The notes under the pieces were generated by a model, which saw nothing but the letters and a program-made list of their open reading frames with translations, did not search any database and had not been told where the DNA came from. Source: CAWDMC01 sp963803295 (GTDB lineage Bacteria; Acidobacteriota; Terriglobia; UBA7540). Taken from it: a stretch of DNA of 64,000 nucleotides. Position numbers and translations under genes: made by a program. Shown here piece by piece: positions 27,552-34,856 of the stretch (the first letter of the stretch is position 1; each line of letters begins with the position of its first letter). The DNA lies in NCBI GenBank assembly GCA_963803295.1, contig CAWDMC010000012.1, forward strand, positions 186,001-250,000. The letters are read 5' to 3'.

Positions 27552-28232
27552 CTACGTGTGATCCGCGACCAGCATGGCGCTGTGGGCCGTGACCTGCGCT
27601 CTCAACCACTCGGTCCAACGATCCAGGCCTTCGCCGGTTCTGCATGAGATCGGGAATACTGAGGCTCGTGGATTCACTTCCAGCACGTTGCGGCGAAGTT
27701 CGTTCAGGTCAACATCGGCGTAGGGCGCCAAGTCGATTTTGTTAAGCAGCACAACGTCGGACTTGTGGAACATCAGCGGGTACTTCTTGGGCTTCTCGGC
27801 CCCTTCCACGACGCTGAAGACCATTACGCGCAGGCTCTCTCCCAAATCGAATTCCGCCGGACACACCAGGTTACCGACGTTCTCGATGAAGAGTAGGTCG
27901 AGCTGCTCGATGGGCAGTTCAACCAACGCTTTACCGACCATGCGAGCGTCCAGATGGCAGACCGTGCCCGTCGTAATCTGGTGGGCGGGAACACCCAAAG
28001 CACGGATGCGGTCGGCGTCCAGCGTAGTCTGGAGATCGCCTTCGATCACACCGATATGATAGAGCCGGTCAAGCTGCCGGATAGTGGCTTCGAGTACCGA
28101 GGTCTTGCCGGCGCCAGGCGCCGACATCAGGTTCACGGTCAGGATCCCCGAGAGTTCCAAAATTGAACGGTTCTCGCTCGCCACTTCATCGTTGGGACGG
28201 CGGATATCCGTGTGTACCGAAATTCGATTCAT
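27552..28232 (-). CDS. hypB: Hydrogenase/urease nickel incorporation GTPase HypB
   Basis: 226 residues from ATG 28232, preceded by AGGAG at 7-nt spacing; the frame is open to 28355, inside hypA. A P-loop in SAPGAGKTS (about 37-45), switch region GDLQTTLDADRI, metal-site residues in GTVCHLDARM, and LLNKIDLA (NKxD guanine motif) are present. It lacks the N-terminal His-rich stretch and CCxxGC high-affinity metal motif of some HypB proteins. HypB hydrolyses GTP while inserting Ni into the [NiFe] hydrogenase large subunit together with HypA. It lies 10 bp after hypA in the same operon. Confidence 0.95.
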   Translation of the reverse strand: MNRISVHTDIRRPNDEVASENRSILELSGILTVNLMSAPGAGKTSVLEATIRQLDRLYHIGVIEGDLQTTLDADRIRALGVPAHQITTGTVCHLDARMVGKALVELPIEQLDLLFIENVGNLVCPAEFDLGESLRVMVFSVVEGAEKPKKYPLMFHKSDVVLLNKIDLAPYADVDLNELRRNVLEVNPRASVFPISCRTGEGLDRWTEWLRAQVTAHSAMLVADHT

Positions 28233-28242
28233 GGTCATTCTC

Positions 28243-28647
28243 CTACCCAGTTGAACGATTGGTGCTGGTGGCCCCGCCGGCAGGCAAAGAATCCCCCCTG
28301 GCGTCGTCGAGTTCCACGTACTCCACTTGCATTTCCCGCCCGGACAGCAGCTCAACTGGAAAGCCGCAAATCGGACAAATCAGGCAGATATCTCCGAGGG
28401 GCGGATTGGCTTCAAGGCCGCAGCGGATGCATTGTATTTTGATCGGCACGCGCTCGATTTCAAGAACTGCGGATTCCGCCAAGGTTCCCCGACGTGCGAG
28501 CTCGAAACCGAATCTCAACGCTTCTTCCACAACGCCCGCGAAGTCGCCGAGTCTGACTTTAACGGTGACGACTGGTGACGACTGGTGTTTTCGAGCTTCC
28601 GCTCCCGCGATCGCGATGATATTCTCTGCCAGCGACAGTTCGTGCAT
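28243..28647 (-). CDS. hypA: Hydrogenase nickel incorporation metallochaperone HypA
   Basis: 134 residues from ATG 28647, giving the invariant MHEL N-terminus whose Met amine, His2 and Glu3 bind nickel. A zinc domain carries Cys pairs C73/C76 and C91/C94 (CIRC and CPIC), with an extra C88. The C-terminal ~25 residues after YVELDDA extend past the usual HypA end. It is the first gene of a hypA-hypB operon and is divergent from the maturation protease gene, sharing a 250-bp intergenic region with two CRP/FNR-like palindromes. Confidence 0.94.
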   Translation of the reverse strand: MHELSLAENIIAIAGAEARKHQSSPVVTVKVRLGDFAGVVEEALRFGFELARRGTLAESAVLEIERVPIKIQCIRCGLEANPPLGDICLICPICGFPVELLSGREMQVEYVELDDARGDSLPAGGATSTNRSTG

Positions 28648-28714
28648 CGGATTCCGCAGGCGTCGCTCGGGTGAGTCCCGGTTCACGGTCCAAGAGCGCC
28701 ACCTGACTAGAGCA

Positions 28715-28791
28715 AGTATACATTGATCAAATAACCAAAAGCAGTGATGCCCGTCACCGGAAACAGGCGCTTGAATGTGACGGCTGTCACT
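28715..28791. promoter_or_regulatory. Divergent hypA/protease control region with two CRP/FNR-like palindromes
   Basis: Two GTGA-N6-TCAC palindromes are centred at 28750.5 (28744-28757) and 28783.5 (28777-28790), exactly 33 bp or about three helical turns apart. The second extends to TGTGA-N6-TCACT. On the minus strand a -10-like TATACT (28715-28720) lacks a good -35 and places the first palindrome about 42 bp upstream of the expected hypA start, the classic class II activator position. The pattern matches CRP/FNR-superfamily sites; which regulator binds is unknown. Confidence 0.6.
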
Positions 28792-28897
28792 GAAGCGTGA
28801 AGGCGCGACGTCCGACGACTGTGGTGAAGTCCGGCAGCGACAGTTCCTTCAGCCTAAGGATGCAACGTACACATCGCCGCCAGACCGGAGATGTTTT

Positions 28898-29338
28898 GTG
28901 CCGGACGTGCTGATTGTCGGAATCGGAAATCCGTTGCGGGGCGACGACGGTCTTGGATGGCAGGCTGTCGATCAGCTTCGACCGCGGCTGCATGACAGGA
29001 ACGTCGAGTTCATCGTCTGCCACCAGCTTACGCCGGATTTGGCCGAGGCTGTCAGCCGCGCTCGCCGGGTGATTTTCATTGACGCACAACTGGGTCATCC
29101 CGCAGGACAACTCGAGGTTCGCAATATTTATTCATCCAATGAGGCGGAGCAACTCGGTCATCAGCTAGATCCGCCGGCCCTGCTGCGCTATACCCAGATC
29201 CTTTACGGCGCCTCCCCGGAAGCCATGATTTGTTCAATTACTGCCGAATCTTATGACTACTGCCTCGAACTATCCCAAGCGGTCCGCAGTGGACTACCCC
29301 TATTAATCGATCGGGTGAGCCAACTCGCGCTCACGTGA
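28898..29338 (+). CDS. [NiFe]-hydrogenase maturation protease (HyaD/HybD family)
   Basis: 146 residues from GTG 28898, with GGAG about 8 nt upstream. The N-terminal IVGIGNPLRGDDGLGW holds the first nickel-sensing acidic residue, and VIFIDAQLG the second Asp; a His in the middle of the chain (GHQLDPPALL) probably completes the site. These endopeptidases remove the C-terminal tail of the large subunit after nickel insertion. No hydrogenase structural gene is present in the window, so the target subunit is elsewhere. Divergent from hypA-hypB and probably co-regulated with them. Confidence 0.88.
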   Translation: MPDVLIVGIGNPLRGDDGLGWQAVDQLRPRLHDRNVEFIVCHQLTPDLAEAVSRARRVIFIDAQLGHPAGQLEVRNIYSSNEAEQLGHQLDPPALLRYTQILYGASPEAMICSITAESYDYCLELSQAVRSGLPLLIDRVSQLALT

Positions 29339-29391
29339 GGCTCCTTTTCAGCCGATAGGTAGCGAGATCCTGCCGGCCGGAGGGACTAATT

Positions 29392-29407
29392 TGTGACGCA
29401 GGTCACA
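29392..29407. promoter_or_regulatory. Perfect TGTGA-N6-TCACA palindrome upstream of the Rrf2 gene
   Basis: TGTGACGCAGGTCACA fits the CRP consensus on both arms. It lies 54 bp after the protease stop and about 182 bp before the Rrf2 start. With the two similar sites upstream of the protease it makes three GTGA-N6-TCAC copies within 660 bp, too many to be casual. A different palindrome, CCGCCAATTGGTGG (29481-29494), lies closer to the Rrf2 gene and may be its own operator. Confidence 0.55.
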
Positions 29408-29588
29408 CTGCATTGTGATGCAAAGCATAGCAAAAGATATGGTTGTCCTGTAGTGTGAAATCGAAATCTGAGTGCGGACTCCGCCAATTGGTGGCCTGAT
29501 CCTCTCCGGAAGATGACCGCATAGCCGGTAGGCGATCGCAGGAGGAAACCAATGAGGCCAAGGGTCAGTCACTCCTGGGGGTTCGCTT

Positions 29589-30044
29589 ATGTTACTTTCA
29601 CGTCCAAGCACTTATGCAATTCGCGCTCTCACCTATCTTGCCATGCAGCCGCCGGGTAAGCTGTCCGGCACCCGCGAAATCTCAGCCAGCGAAGGCATCC
29701 CTAGCTTCTTCTTGGGTAAGGTTTTGCTCCAACTTCGCCGGGCCCGCCTGCTTCGCTCGTATAAGGGCATCGGGGGCGGCTATGAACTAGCCTTTCCGCC
29801 CGATCAGATCAGCCTCCTCTCGGTAGTGCGTTGTGTGGGAGGCGCAGATGTAGTGGACGCCTGCATCCTGGAAGACCGGGACTGTCAGAAAACCGCCCAC
29901 TGCGCGCTGCACGATTCTTGGGTACCGATTCGAGAGCACCTGTGCAAGATGCTGCAAGAACGCACCTTGGCGGACTTGGTTCGCACCCGCGAGCCGATCG
30001 CGCCGGAGGCTGCGGAACAGGCACCTGCTCCAGCGGGCGTATAG
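29589..30044 (+). CDS. Rrf2 family transcriptional regulator (likely Fe-S)
   Basis: 151 residues. A winged-helix domain opens with SRPSTYAIRALTYLAMQ, and its recognition region is SFFLGKVLLQLRRARLL followed by the wing YKGIGGGYELA. Three Cys (C92, C99, C105 in CILEDRDCQKTAHC) are spaced as in IscR/NsrR-type Rrf2 proteins that carry an iron-sulfur cluster sensing O2, NO or iron status. It follows the hydrogenase maturation genes and may control them. An Ala/Pro-rich tail ends the protein. Confidence 0.9.
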   Translation: MLLSRPSTYAIRALTYLAMQPPGKLSGTREISASEGIPSFFLGKVLLQLRRARLLRSYKGIGGGYELAFPPDQISLLSVVRCVGGADVVDACILEDRDCQKTAHCALHDSWVPIREHLCKMLQERTLADLVRTREPIAPEAAEQAPAPAGV

Positions 30045-30542
30045 CTTGGGCCGGTAAATTCGGAAGGGGGGTGTTGTGGGCGGGTCAGTCGAAGATGCAG
30101 ATTCCGCCCACCGTCCCGCCCATGGTCCCAAAGAGTCTACCGCTCCAGCATTCCTGAGCGGCAGGAATACTTGCCCCAGTGCCCCAGTCCCTCAAGGGAT
30201 TGGACATCAGGTGTCAGCTTCTCACTGGCGCGGCGTCTGCGCGCGAAACCACCGCCAGTTGGATAGGGTACCCGTCGAGGCCGACAAGCTTCAGAGTGCC
30301 GGTGCGGAACACTACGAACGAGGCGGACAGTCAACTGCAAGTTCTCGCCACCAACGGCTACCGCCAGGTGTTGGCTTCGATAGGATCCTCATCAGCCGCA
30401 GCTGAGGATTTCCGTTTCCGGATAGGCATCACATCCCTCGGAACCCTCGCGCGCGAATCCGATTCCCATGAATTGTGACGGGCCTTTACCAGTCACACAC
30501 GAAGCCCGCAGACTTGTCTAAGACTCACCTTGAGAAGGAACA
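30045..30542. other. Intergenic region, no convincing gene
   Basis: About 500 bp between the Rrf2 and RhaT-like genes. A short inverted repeat CCGCTC/GAGCGG lies near 30140-30161 without a T-run. Open frames here lack ribosome-binding sites and recognisable domains. The region presumably contains the promoter for the transporter gene. Confidence 0.35.
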
Positions 30543-31571
30543 ATGACCGAACACTTCTGGTTTGGAATGGCAATCATCTTCGCGAGCGGGGCTCTCAATG
30601 GAAGCTTCGCTTTACCGATCAAATACGCGAAAGCCTGGAAATGGGAAAACACCTGGCTCACCTTCGCCACGGCAGCCCTATTAATTGCACCTTGGGTTCT
30701 CGCGATCGGATTCATCCCTCATCTCAGCAATGTGTACCGCGGAGTTCCTCTACGGACTTTGCTGATCCCCGTGATCTTCGGCTTTCTCTGGGGTATTGCC
30801 CAAGTCACCTTTGGAATCGGCATCGCTACTGTCGGTATGGCTCTTGCCTTCGCCGTGGTTTCAGGTATGAGCTGCGTTTCCGGATCGCTAGTGCCAATGG
30901 CGGTGCTCCATCCCCACGACATCCTCAGCTCACGAGGCATCCTGACTCTGGTGAGCATACCTATTCTGCTCACAGGCCTGCTGCTGTACGGCATGGCCGG
31001 ACGCCGCCGCGAAAAAGAGCAAGCTCAGCCGGAGCGCAATTCGGCCGCCGTACCCATGAGCTTCCTGGCCGGTCTGGCCATCTGCATCTTTACCGGAATC
31101 CTAGGCCCCGCCTGGAACGTCGGGTTCGCGCTCAGCGGAGACATCAAGCAACACGCGATAAGCCTCGGCGCCGGTCCGCAGGCTTCCAATTATGCGCTAT
31201 GGGGGCTTGTCCTTACCGCCGGCTTCATTCCTAGCCTCGTCTACTGCTCTTATCTGCTCTTTCGCAAGGGTACATGGTCACTCTTCCGAGCCCGAGGCTC
31301 TTCACGGGAAGGCCTGTTGGGAGTGGCAGCCGGGCTTCTGTGGCTGTCGGGAGTGGTCGGCTACGGAGTGGGCGCGACGCTAGTCGGAACTTACGGGGTA
31401 TCGGCTGGCTTCGTCGTTTTCACCGCCGCTCAGATTCTGGCTGCGAACCTGTTGGGCGTTGTTACCGGTGAGTGGAGGGCAACCTCGTCCGGAACCCGGT
31501 GGCTACTGAAAGGGGCAGTCGCCGTCATCCTGATTTCTGTGGTGGTTTTGAATCTGGGCGGCTTGTTTTAG
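30543..31571 (+). CDS. rhaT: L-rhamnose/proton symporter RhaT-like permease
   Basis: 342 residues with about ten predicted membrane helices. The N-terminal FASGALNGSFALPIKYAKAWKWE stretch (quoted in part: GALNGSFALPIK) and WGIAQVTFGIGIATVGMALA are typical of RhaT of the drug/metabolite transporter superfamily. AAGGA lies just before the ATG. It should bring L-rhamnose or a related deoxy-sugar across the inner membrane. No rhamnose catabolic genes are adjacent, although a FucP-like transporter and an iron-type alcohol dehydrogenase lie 3-6 kb away. Confidence 0.85.
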   Translation: MTEHFWFGMAIIFASGALNGSFALPIKYAKAWKWENTWLTFATAALLIAPWVLAIGFIPHLSNVYRGVPLRTLLIPVIFGFLWGIAQVTFGIGIATVGMALAFAVVSGMSCVSGSLVPMAVLHPHDILSSRGILTLVSIPILLTGLLLYGMAGRRREKEQAQPERNSAAVPMSFLAGLAICIFTGILGPAWNVGFALSGDIKQHAISLGAGPQASNYALWGLVLTAGFIPSLVYCSYLLFRKGTWSLFRARGSSREGLLGVAAGLLWLSGVVGYGVGATLVGTYGVSAGFVVFTAAQILAANLLGVVTGEWRATSSGTRWLLKGAVAVILISVVVLNLGGLF

Positions 31572-31600
31572 CTCGCTATGAAGCCTCAGGGTGGCCTTCG

Positions 31601-31656
31601 CTGTAGCGCCGGTGTCCTCACCGGCGTCTTCGGCGCTGGGGACAGCGCCGCTACAG
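31601..31656. repeat. 56-bp palindromic repeat (copy 1 of family CTGTAGCG)
   Basis: CTGTAGCG and CGCTACAG form the ends. Inside are two hairpins, GCCGGTG/CACCGGC and CGGCGCT/AGCGCCG, giving a predicted three-way fold. The same first 38 bp recur at 52361, where an extra insert lengthens the second arm. REP-like behaviour is inferred. Confidence 0.75.
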
Positions 31657-32093
31657 GGTGGATTGTCACGATATCCGTCACGCTCAGTGGTCTTGCGGCA
31701 ACCCTTCCGGCCGATTCTTGCGTGCCACCCGTCACATTTCGCTCCGCCTCATCTTATATGTTATCTTGTAGAGGATTGATCAAGAGGAAGCCGAAAGAAA
31801 GCTGTCAAGCGGAAGAATGAAAATCATTCCCCAATCGCCAGGTGGCCGCGTGTGCGCGAAGACGGTCCGTCCGTCAACGACAACCACAAAGGCTCCTCAC
31901 TTTCCTGCTCTCCTGATATGCTGTTGCATCTGTAGGTAGCCGGGAATCCAGTTTTTGGGCAAGGGTTCCCCGGCTCCCTCGCTGATCGTTTCCCACAATA
32001 TCGCCCACTCGAATACGGTTCCGGCGGCCGCCCGCTGCTTGAAGGGCGGAGCGCTCCGGGAACATCGGATAACAGTGCTACCGAGAGGAGACT
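31657..32093. other. cysK upstream region with a strong hairpin
   Basis: About 440 bp before cysK. AGCCGGGAA (31938-31946) can pair with TTCCCCGGCT (31966-31975), leaving one bulge. A sulfur-responsive leader would make sense here, but the sequence does not match the SAM-I core that I can recall, so no riboswitch is called. GAGAGGAG just before 32094 is the cysK ribosome-binding site. Confidence 0.3.
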
Positions 32094-33050
32094 ATGAGCA
32101 ACGTCTATGCAGATAATTCTTTGAGCATTGGCAAGACTCCGTTGGTACGGCTCAATCGCCTGACCGCCGGATTACGGGCCACGGTACTGGCCAAAATCGA
32201 AGGCCGCAATCCGTCTTATTCCGTGAAGTGCCGCATCGGCGCGGCGATGATCTGGGACGCCGAAAAGCGAGGAGTGCTGAAACCTGGAATTGAGATTGTT
32301 GAACCCACCAGCGGCAATACCGGAATCGCCCTGGCCTACGTGGCTGCAGCTCGCGGCTACGAATTGACTCTCACCATGCCGGAGACTATGTCGCTGGAAA
32401 GGCGAAAGGTACTGGCTGCTTTCGGAGCCAAGCTGATCCTGACGCCGGGCCCGGAAGGAATGCCGGGCGCGATTCGTAGAGCGCAGGAAATCGCCCAATC
32501 GGATACCCAGCACTATTTCATCCCCCAGCAGTTTGACAATCCCGCCAACCCGGCTATTCACGAGAGCACGACAGGTCCAGAGATCTGGAACGACACCGAC
32601 GGAGCAATCGACGTGCTGGTCTCCGGGGTCGGGACGGGAGGCACTATCACGGGTGTCTCACGCTACATCAAGAACACCAAGGGCAAGGCTATCCTCGCTG
32701 TTGGTGTCGAACCCACGGCCAGCCCGATTCTCACCCAGCAGATGTCCGGTCAGCCCCTCAAGCCATCGCCTCACAAGATACAGGGAATTGGGGCCGGTTT
32801 CGTGCCCAAGGTGCTCGATCTCTCGCTCGTAGATCGGGTGGAACAGGTCTCGAACGAAGAGGCCATCGAGTTTGCGCGGCTCCTTACCCGGCAGGAAGGC
32901 ATCCTCTCGGGAATCTCCTGTGGAGCCGCCGCGGCCGTAGCCATTCGTCTGGCCAAACAGGATGAGTTCGCGGGCAAGACAATCGTCACCGTTCTTCCCG
33001 ATTCCGGCGAGCGTTACCTTTCGAGCGTACTATTCGAAGGGATCGTCTAG
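32094..33050 (+). CDS. cysK: Cysteine synthase (O-acetylserine sulfhydrylase)
   Basis: 318 residues, fold type II PLP enzyme. The PLP-binding Lys is K45 in PSYSVKCRIG, the substrate loop is PTSGNTGIAL (about residues 69-78), and the phosphate cup is GVGTGGTITG. It condenses O-acetylserine with sulfide to give cysteine. The serine acetyltransferase gene follows at 33331, supplying its substrate, with an intrinsic terminator between them that would limit read-through. The strong GAGGAG site supports the start. Confidence 0.95.
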   Translation: MSNVYADNSLSIGKTPLVRLNRLTAGLRATVLAKIEGRNPSYSVKCRIGAAMIWDAEKRGVLKPGIEIVEPTSGNTGIALAYVAAARGYELTLTMPETMSLERRKVLAAFGAKLILTPGPEGMPGAIRRAQEIAQSDTQHYFIPQQFDNPANPAIHESTTGPEIWNDTDGAIDVLVSGVGTGGTITGVSRYIKNTKGKAILAVGVEPTASPILTQQMSGQPLKPSPHKIQGIGAGFVPKVLDLSLVDRVEQVSNEEAIEFARLLTRQEGILSGISCGAAAAVAIRLAKQDEFAGKTIVTVLPDSGERYLSSVLFEGIV

Positions 33051-33067
33051 GAATAGCCTTCCGGAGG

Positions 33068-33097
33068 GGGAGGGCCTTTATGTGGCCCTCCCGTTTT
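33068..33097 (+). terminator. Intrinsic terminator after cysK
   Basis: GGGAGGGCC (33068-33076) pairs perfectly with GGCCCTCCC (33084-33092) around a 7-nt loop, followed by G and four T. It lies 18 bp after the cysK stop codon. Confidence 0.75.
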
Positions 33098-33160
33098 GAC
33101 ATTTCGCAAATGCGGAAACTCCGGGCAGGGAGCACCGTAAGGTGCCCCTGGCGCCGGTGG

Positions 33161-33225
33161 TAGCCCGTGCCACTTCGATGTGGCTTGGCCATCCCTTCGC
33201 GCTGGTGAGGGCAGCTGTGGCCATG
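33161..33225. repeat. Interspersed repeat, copy 1 (AGCCCGTGCCAC family)
   Basis: Starts TAGCCCGTGCCAC, continues through GGCCATCCCTTCGCG and ends GTGGCCATG. A second copy with the same blocks in the same order is at 49042-49118. The GGCCAT and TGGCCATG blocks make a short inverted pair. It lies between the cysK terminator and cysE. Confidence 0.6.
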
Positions 33226-33330
33226 TCATGCGTAAATGAAGAAACTTCAGGCGGAGCTGAAACCTGGTCCTCCGAAGCGCGTCTGACCTGTCAAAATGCT
33301 CTTCGAAGTTCTCTGTCTCGGAGGCTAACA

Positions 33331-34272
33331 ATGGATTTCGAAAAGCTGAACCGTCTGGCCGAAGTCTTTAAGGACGACCTGGACCATGTCACCGCCGATG
33401 ATCCGCGTCACTCCCGTCTGCCCAGCCGCGCCGTCATCGAGAAGGTCTGCGGCCGTTACGCCAGGACGTTGTTCGCGCTCTTTCAGTACAGTAGGGAAGG
33501 CGACCAGCTCTTTGAGGTGGAAAAGGTCCGCTTCTATCTCCAGGAAATCCGTGTGCTTCTATTTGAGCAGATCTGTCACGGCGAGCGTCTGCGACGCCGC
33601 ATGCAAGACGAACTCGCCGACAGCACCCTCGATAGCAAGGTGAAAGAGAGGGTGGAGGCGGTTTTCAGTCAGGTGCCCGAACTAGCTCGTTTGCTGGCCT
33701 CGGATGTGACCGCAGCCTTTGAGAACGATCCCGCTGTGAGTGGCTACGAGGAGGTGCTGCTCACCTACCCTTGCATCGAGGCGATCACCGTACAACGGCT
33801 GGCCCATCGCCTCTATCTCTCGGGGACACCCATTGTTCCACGCATCATGACGGAGACGGCGCACAGCCACACGGGCATCGACATCCATCCCGGAGCTTCG
33901 ATCGGCGAGTCGTTCTTTATCGACCATGGGACGGGGGTGGTTATTGGGGAGACGGCCAGCATCGGCAACAAGGTAACGCTTTATCACGGTGTGACCCTGG
34001 GGGCATTCAATCCTCTGGTCAAAGATGAGCACGCACAGCTACGCCGGGGGCACGAAAACAAGCGGCACCCCGACTTGGAGGATCATGTCACGGTGTATCC
34101 TAACGCCACGATTCTCGGAGGCGGAACTCGCGTTGGACACCACAGCACCATCGGCGGGAATGTGTGGCTTACCCACTCCATTCCGCCCTACAGCAAAGTA
34201 ATCCTGAAGGAGCCAGGTCTATTCGTGCATTCGAAAAAGATGAAAGGGCTCGGCATCGCGGAGAACATCTAG
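33331..34272 (+). CDS. cysE: Serine O-acetyltransferase (EpsC/CysE type)
   Basis: 313 residues from ATG 33331, which has GGAGG upstream; the longer frame to 33142 runs through a repeat and is not used. A helical N-terminal domain of ~190 residues is followed by the left-handed beta-helix of hexapeptide acyltransferases: TGIDIHPGASIGESFFIDHG with catalytic His (short form HPGASIG), GVVIGETASIGNKVTLYHGV (GETASIG) and HHSTIGGNVW. It acetylates serine with acetyl-CoA for the adjacent CysK. The N-terminal domain is longer than in E. coli CysE, as in the EpsC/SrpH subgroup. Confidence 0.92.
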   Translation: MDFEKLNRLAEVFKDDLDHVTADDPRHSRLPSRAVIEKVCGRYARTLFALFQYSREGDQLFEVEKVRFYLQEIRVLLFEQICHGERLRRRMQDELADSTLDSKVKERVEAVFSQVPELARLLASDVTAAFENDPAVSGYEEVLLTYPCIEAITVQRLAHRLYLSGTPIVPRIMTETAHSHTGIDIHPGASIGESFFIDHGTGVVIGETASIGNKVTLYHGVTLGAFNPLVKDEHAQLRRGHENKRHPDLEDHVTVYPNATILGGGTRVGHHSTIGGNVWLTHSIPPYSKVILKEPGLFVHSKKMKGLGIAENI

Positions 34273-34307
34273 ACTAGGTCCAGCAGGTTGACGAAAGGGG
34301 CGCGAAG

Positions 34308-34446
34308 CGCCTTGGAGTGCGGCGGCTTGACGCCGCCTTGAAACGAGACCCTAACGAAGAAGCCGCGGGTACAACTTTGCCGCGTGGCGACGTGGATGCC
34401 AGCGAGCAAAGAAAGGCGGTGGCTAAGGCCGCCGCTCTCCAAGGCG
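34308..34446. repeat. 139-bp element with 19-bp terminal inverted repeats (MITE-like)
   Basis: The left end CGCCTTGGAGTGCGGCGGC (34308-34326) and right end (34428-34446) are inverted copies with one mismatch. The ends each contain further GGCGGC/GCCGCC self-pairing. It has no coding capacity and fills the cysE to monooxygenase gap. Non-autonomous mobility is inferred from shape only. Confidence 0.6.
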
Positions 34447-34542
34447 GGCTACAGCCCACAGGCAGCCAGGGCCATTCGCCACTATGCCGGCGCGCCGCTT
34501 GTCGTATACTAGCGCGATGAAATCCTGGCGAAGGAGGCGTCC

Positions 34543-34848
34543 ATGCTGATCGCTCACATCCACATTCGGGTCAAACCGGAGTTCATCGAAGAGTTCAAGA
34601 AAGCGACGACCGAGAATGCGAGAAGCAGCGTGAAAGAACCTGGCATCGCCCGCTTCGATTTTATGCAGCAGGCAGATGATCCGACGCGCTTCACGCTGGT
34701 TGAGGTCTACCGCAATCAAGAAGCGACGGTGAGCCACAAGGAGACAGCGCATTATCTAGCCTGGAGGGAAAAGGCTGAGCCCTTAATGGCGGAGCCGCGT
34801 ACTCGCGTCATCTATTCCAATCTATTTCCGCCAGACCAGGGCTGGTGA
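34543..34848 (+). CDS. Antibiotic biosynthesis monooxygenase (ABM) domain protein
   Basis: 101 residues, a complete ferredoxin-like ABM domain: start IAHIHIRVKPEFIEEFKKAT, the central EPGIARFDFMQ, then RFTLVEVYRN and the His-containing SHKETAHYLAWRE helix. Related to LsrG and YgiN, which act as small dimeric isomerases or quinol monooxygenases. AAGGAGG lies 5 nt before the ATG. The gene ends just upstream of the iron-type dehydrogenase (8 bp to its chosen start), so the two form an operon and may act on the same aldehyde or keto compound. Confidence 0.85.
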   Translation: MLIAHIHIRVKPEFIEEFKKATTENARSSVKEPGIARFDFMQQADDPTRFTLVEVYRNQEATVSHKETAHYLAWREKAEPLMAEPRTRVIYSNLFPPDQGW

Positions 34849-34856
34849 GGCGAGGT

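Noticed and set aside
31780..32093. SAM riboswitch upstream of cysK
   Set aside because: A hairpin exists, but the conserved SAM-I core sequences are not seen.
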